Below are positions 61,290 to 64,000 of a stretch of DNA of 64,000 nt, one piece after another. The stretch spans positions 62,001 through 126,000 of the forward strand of contig NZ_VFWZ01000010.1 of NCBI RefSeq assembly GCF_006443095.1. Reading direction: 5' to 3'. This DNA comes from Aquimarina algicola. Its GTDB lineage: Bacteria > Bacteroidota > Bacteroidia > Flavobacteriales > Flavobacteriaceae. The notes below the pieces were generated by a model that was given only the letters and a program-made list of their open reading frames with translations, did not search any database and was not told the origin of the DNA. The translations under genes and the position numbers were made by a program. Each line of letters starts with the position of its first letter. Position 1 is the first letter of the stretch.

Positions 61290-62531
61290 TTGAATTTCGA
61301 GTATTTTATTGCTAATCGCCTTATCAAAGGTAAGGAACATAAAAGTAGTATTTCTGCGCCCATTATAAAAATCGCAATTTTTGCCATTGCAATTGGTATG
61401 ATTATGATGCTAATCACAATTGCAACAGGTATAGGCTTACAACGCAAAATAAGAGAAAAAGTTGCTGCTTTCAATGGACATGTTCTGATTTCTAGTTTTG
61501 ATAACAATAGTAGTGTAGAATCTTTAATGCCAATATCTAAGAACCAGGATTTTTATCCGGATTTTGAAGATATAGAAGGGATCACCCATATACAAGGTGT
61601 TGCTACAAAAATGGGGCTGATACGAACAGAATCTGATTTTGAGGGAGTCATTGTAAAAGGTGTTGGTAAAGATTATAACTGGGATATTTTTTCGGACTAC
61701 CTTATAGAAGGTAGATTGCCCAAATATGACGAGAAGCTAAATGAAGAAGTTTTGATGTCGGCTTTTATTGCAAACCGTTTAGGTTTTAAAATAGGGGACA
61801 AGGTAATTACCTATTTCCTTAAGAAAAATATGAAAGCCAATTCTAAACCTTTTATAAGAGCATTTACTATTGTAGGTGTTTATGATTCGGGTTTTCAAGA
61901 GTTTGACGAAAAATTCCTTTTTGCAGATATTAGGCATATCATTAAGATGAATAAATGGAAACCTGATGATATAGGTTATTTTGAAGTATTTATTGATGAT
62001 TTTGATGATATTGATCAAAAAGGACAAGAGATATATGAAAATATTCCTTCTACTTTAGACAGTCAACCTATTAGTCTAAAATATATGACGATTTTTGAAT
62101 GGTTAAAATTATTTGATCTTAATATTATCGGAATTATCGGAATCATTATACTAGTGGCAGGAATTAATATGATTACAGCCTTACTAGTGTTGATATTAGA
62201 AAGAACTCAAATGATTGGAATTCTAAAAGCACTTGGAGCCAATGATTGGAGTATAAGAAAAGTTTTCTTGTATAATGCAGCTTATCTGATTTTAATAGGT
62301 CTCTTTTGGGGAAATTTGATAGGTATCGGAGGACTATTTATACAAGAGCATTACGGGATAGTAAAACTTAATCCTGAGACATACTATGTAACTACAGCTC
62401 CTGTATATCTGGATATTGGTTACATATTGATTTTAAATATAGGAACAATGCTATTATGTTTATTAATGTTACTGATTCCTTCTTATATCATAGCAAAGAT
62501 CTCTCCAACAAAATCAATTCGATTTCAATAG
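61290..62531 (+). CDS. LolC/E-like ABC permease (FtsX-like)
   Basis: The 413-residue permease starts with FEYFIANRLIKGKEHKSSIS, has one N-terminal helix (about 24-46), a periplasmic domain, and three C-terminal helices (about 277-299, 324-348 and 366-389). It resembles flavobacterial LolE-type proteins that release lipoproteins. The start is TTG: an in-frame TAA nine bases upstream rules out earlier starts, and the next Met is inside the first helix. The cognate ATPase LolD is not adjacent. Confidence 0.85.
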   Translation: MNFEYFIANRLIKGKEHKSSISAPIIKIAIFAIAIGMIMMLITIATGIGLQRKIREKVAAFNGHVLISSFDNNSSVESLMPISKNQDFYPDFEDIEGITHIQGVATKMGLIRTESDFEGVIVKGVGKDYNWDIFSDYLIEGRLPKYDEKLNEEVLMSAFIANRLGFKIGDKVITYFLKKNMKANSKPFIRAFTIVGVYDSGFQEFDEKFLFADIRHIIKMNKWKPDDIGYFEVFIDDFDDIDQKGQEIYENIPSTLDSQPISLKYMTIFEWLKLFDLNIIGIIGIIILVAGINMITALLVLILERTQMIGILKALGANDWSIRKVFLYNAAYLILIGLFWGNLIGIGGLFIQEHYGIVKLNPETYYVTTAPVYLDIGYILILNIGTMLLCLLMLLIPSYIIAKISPTKSIRFQ

Positions 62532-62580
62532 TAGTTAATCTATTTTGATTAACCATATTTTATAAATAATTATATACAAT

Positions 62581-62615
62581 TAAAGCCATATAAAATATCA
62601 TTTTATATGGCTTTA
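62581..62615. terminator. Terminator after LolE-like gene
   Basis: TAAAGCCATATAAAAT and its perfect 16-bp complement surround an ATC loop. It separates the plus-strand permease from the minus-strand GG-leader gene. Confidence 0.75.
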
Positions 62616-62651
62616 TAAATTTCATTATAAACGCTGTAAGTATAAATAGAC

Positions 62652-62834
62652 TTAAAACATCTCTACGCATTTTCCGTTAATACATTCAACTGTATTACCG
62701 GGAATTCTAGGGATACATACCACCACAGTTCCATCGGCACATACTCTAGGATGTCTTGTTCCTCCACCAATCGAAGCTTGCTCTTGCTTACTTAGTTTTT
62801 GGAAGCTTTTAAGGTTTATAACTTTTGTGTTCAT
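62652..62834 (-). CDS. GG-leader peptide precursor with four cysteines
   Basis: The 60-residue protein has the leader pattern VINLKSFQKLSKQEQASIGGG (GG at 23-24), as in Bacteroidota natural-product precursors. The core of about 35 residues has cysteines at 32, 40, 51 and 56 and several prolines. It lies 33 bp downstream of a SusD-type gene on the same strand, which is an unusual neighbour. No modification or export gene is near. It could be secreted as a bacteriocin-like peptide. Confidence 0.72.
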   Translation of the reverse strand: MNTKVINLKSFQKLSKQEQASIGGGTRHPRVCADGTVVVCIPRIPGNTVECINGKCVEMF

Positions 62835-62867
62835 AATATATAGTTGTGATTAATAAATTGGTTTTTG

Positions 62868-64000
62868 CTACTTTGGACTGGCATTCTCATAAGCTGCAGA
62901 ACCTCCTCCTCCAGGAGTTGCAAAAGCAGCTTCTTGATCGGGAACATCCCAATAGCCAAGATAGTTATAATCAAATGTTGCATTTGTATTTAGATTTCCT
63001 ACTGCATCTAATACGACAGCACCAGTTCTTCCTCCACCTTGACTTACAGGTTCTATGACACCCCATCTTCTTGCATCATAAAAGCCTACACCACGCAATA
63101 ACAATCCTATTCTTCTTTCTTTTCTTAATTCTTCCAGAGCGCCTGCTTCATCTAAGCCTGTTCCTGCTACAGGAGCTAACTCTGCATCCTGAAATTGTCT
63201 GATATTATCAATAATATTTAATCCATCTTCTATTTGTCCACTATATATAAATGCTTCAGCTTTCATCAATTCATTTTCATCGTAGGTAGAACCATAGTAT
63301 ATGTTTATCCTTTCATCTATACGGGAGGCATAATCAAGATCGTTGAAACCCCATCTTGTTCCATACTGTATCCCTCTTCCGCTTCTATTTACCTCGGCAT
63401 TTCTCAATTCTACTACATTATCAGTAAATCTTTTATCTCCTGGTTTAAAATCCTGAACCAAACGTTCACTAAGAAAGTGCCACCCGATAAGAAGCCTGAT
63501 AGGTACGTTTCCTGAAAGATTAAAATTAACTCCATCTTGCTTGATCACAAATATAAAGTCTCCTGCTTGTAAACCATTATCAGTAAGTGTTTGGATTTCT
63601 GTCCAATCTGTTGCTGTCATCTCATCCACTTTTTTATTCACAAGAATATTTCTTGCTTTTAAAGTATTGATATTACGAATCCACATATCTTTTGTAAGTA
63701 ATCTGGAAGATGAATTTCCTCTGAATGATGAGGGAGCGAATACGCCAGGTACTATACTCTCCATAAATCCAGAAATTTCTCCATCAATTTGATTAAGTTG
63801 TTCTATGGCGTTATCATAATTGAGGGTTGCTTCTTCAATCATTCTTTGTCGAGAAACATAATTTGCATTAGTTTCGCCAGGCTCTGATGTAATAATACCT
63901 TCAGTGTACATAGAGCCAATTCTAGAATATGCATATCCTTTCCAGAAATAAGCCCATGCTCTTAATGCTTTTCTTTTTAAATCTACATCATCTCTTATTT
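62868..64000 (-). CDS. SusD/RagB-family nutrient-uptake lipoprotein, C-terminal part (partial)
   Basis: The frame is open to the right edge and continues beyond the window, so only about 377 C-terminal residues are visible. The part next to the edge (KALRAWAYFWKGYAYSRIG) is the SusD N-terminal TPR-like helix, and DARRWGV near 63060 and the later NYLGYWDVPDQE match the RagB/SusD fold. SusD proteins bind glycans or peptides on the outer membrane with a SusC channel, presumably upstream outside the window. The ATG at 63911 is internal. Confidence 0.9.
   Translation of the reverse strand, partial: IRDDVDLKRKALRAWAYFWKGYAYSRIGSMYTEGIITSEPGETNANYVSRQRMIEEATLNYDNAIEQLNQIDGEISGFMESIVPGVFAPSSFRGNSSSRLLTKDMWIRNINTLKARNILVNKKVDEMTATDWTEIQTLTDNGLQAGDFIFVIKQDGVNFNLSGNVPIRLLIGWHFLSERLVQDFKPGDKRFTDNVVELRNAEVNRSGRGIQYGTRWGFNDLDYASRIDERINIYYGSTYDENELMKAEAFIYSGQIEDGLNIIDNIRQFQDAELAPVAGTGLDEAGALEELRKERRIGLLLRGVGFYDARRWGVIEPVSQGGGRTGAVVLDAVGNLNTNATFDYNYLGYWDVPDQEAAFATPGGGGSAAYENASPK

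Noticed and set aside
1..64000. rRNA, tRNA, CRISPR arrays, insertion sequences, prophage or integrase genes
   Set aside because: I looked for clover-leaf ends, spaced direct repeats and transposase or integrase motifs on both strands and saw none.

Overview
The window is a stretch of AT-rich chromosome from a marine-type Flavobacteriaceae bacterium (Bacteroidota), probably close to Aquimarina. That is an inference from a SusD-type lipoprotein, a fused SecDF, MenQ-era housekeeping genes with flavobacterial sequence, many signal peptides of the Bacteroidota type, few Shine-Dalgarno sequences, and promoters of the flavobacterial form TTG-N17-23-TAnnTTTG. I see no rRNA, tRNA, CRISPR array, transposase or prophage.

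Layout. 1-10 kb: a cysteine-rich GG-leader peptide, an aldehyde dehydrogenase/sterol-desaturase pair, RluF, small envelope or cytosolic proteins and a HerA-like ATPase. 10-13 kb: exported RidA, QueE, then three 32-codon genes in tandem that are too short for normal gene finding and clearly related to each other. 13-21 kb: AsnB, an astacin-type lipoprotein protease, GyrB, an outer-membrane protein and malate dehydrogenase. 21-26 kb: a SecD cluster, consisting of a SecD-like lipoprotein, a membrane-anchored SecD-like protein ending in R-A-G-P two codons before its stop, a hairpin-rich leader, and SecDF. 26-31 kb: DUF192 protein, CreD and a set of small membrane proteins around a winged-helix regulator with two matching 17-bp palindromes. 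31-36 kb: OxyR divergent from an exported catalase, followed by a glyoxalase-like protein, an exported ankyrin protein, a DUF1801 protein and KdsA. 36-40 kb: TypA, a fourth copy of the 32-codon gene, a candidate small RNA, and FtsE. 40-51 kb: a TPR protein with a plugless outer-membrane barrel, an M23 peptidase, a DUF885 hydrolase, a DUF418 protein and an amidohydrolase. 51-57 kb: an overlapping four-gene two-component locus with a separate 7-TM protein, then a protein of unknown family and a lipase. 57-64 kb: a metzincin-like lipoprotein, a methyltransferase, a YkgJ cluster protein, a LipL32-like exported protein, a NamZ-like protein, a LolE-like permease, a second GG-leader peptide, and the C-terminal part of a SusD protein that runs off the window.

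Two systems stand out. First, the gene just upstream of secDF has the makings of a SecM-like translation-arrest sensor: an N-terminal signal anchor, a C-terminal R-A-G-P, and a leader with three hairpins that share interchangeable arms before secDF. It appears to have evolved from a truncated SecD periplasmic domain. Second, four genes each encode exactly 32 residues, align without gaps, and share F4-Y5, F18, L22-P23, A25, A29 and a basic C-terminus. They match no family I know. Three sit in tandem and the fourth is 26 kb away beside a possible C-rich small RNA.

Start codons were re-chosen where the longest reading frame began at TTG/GTG or in an untranslated leader (noted per gene). All functional calls are from reading the sequence; no searches were run.
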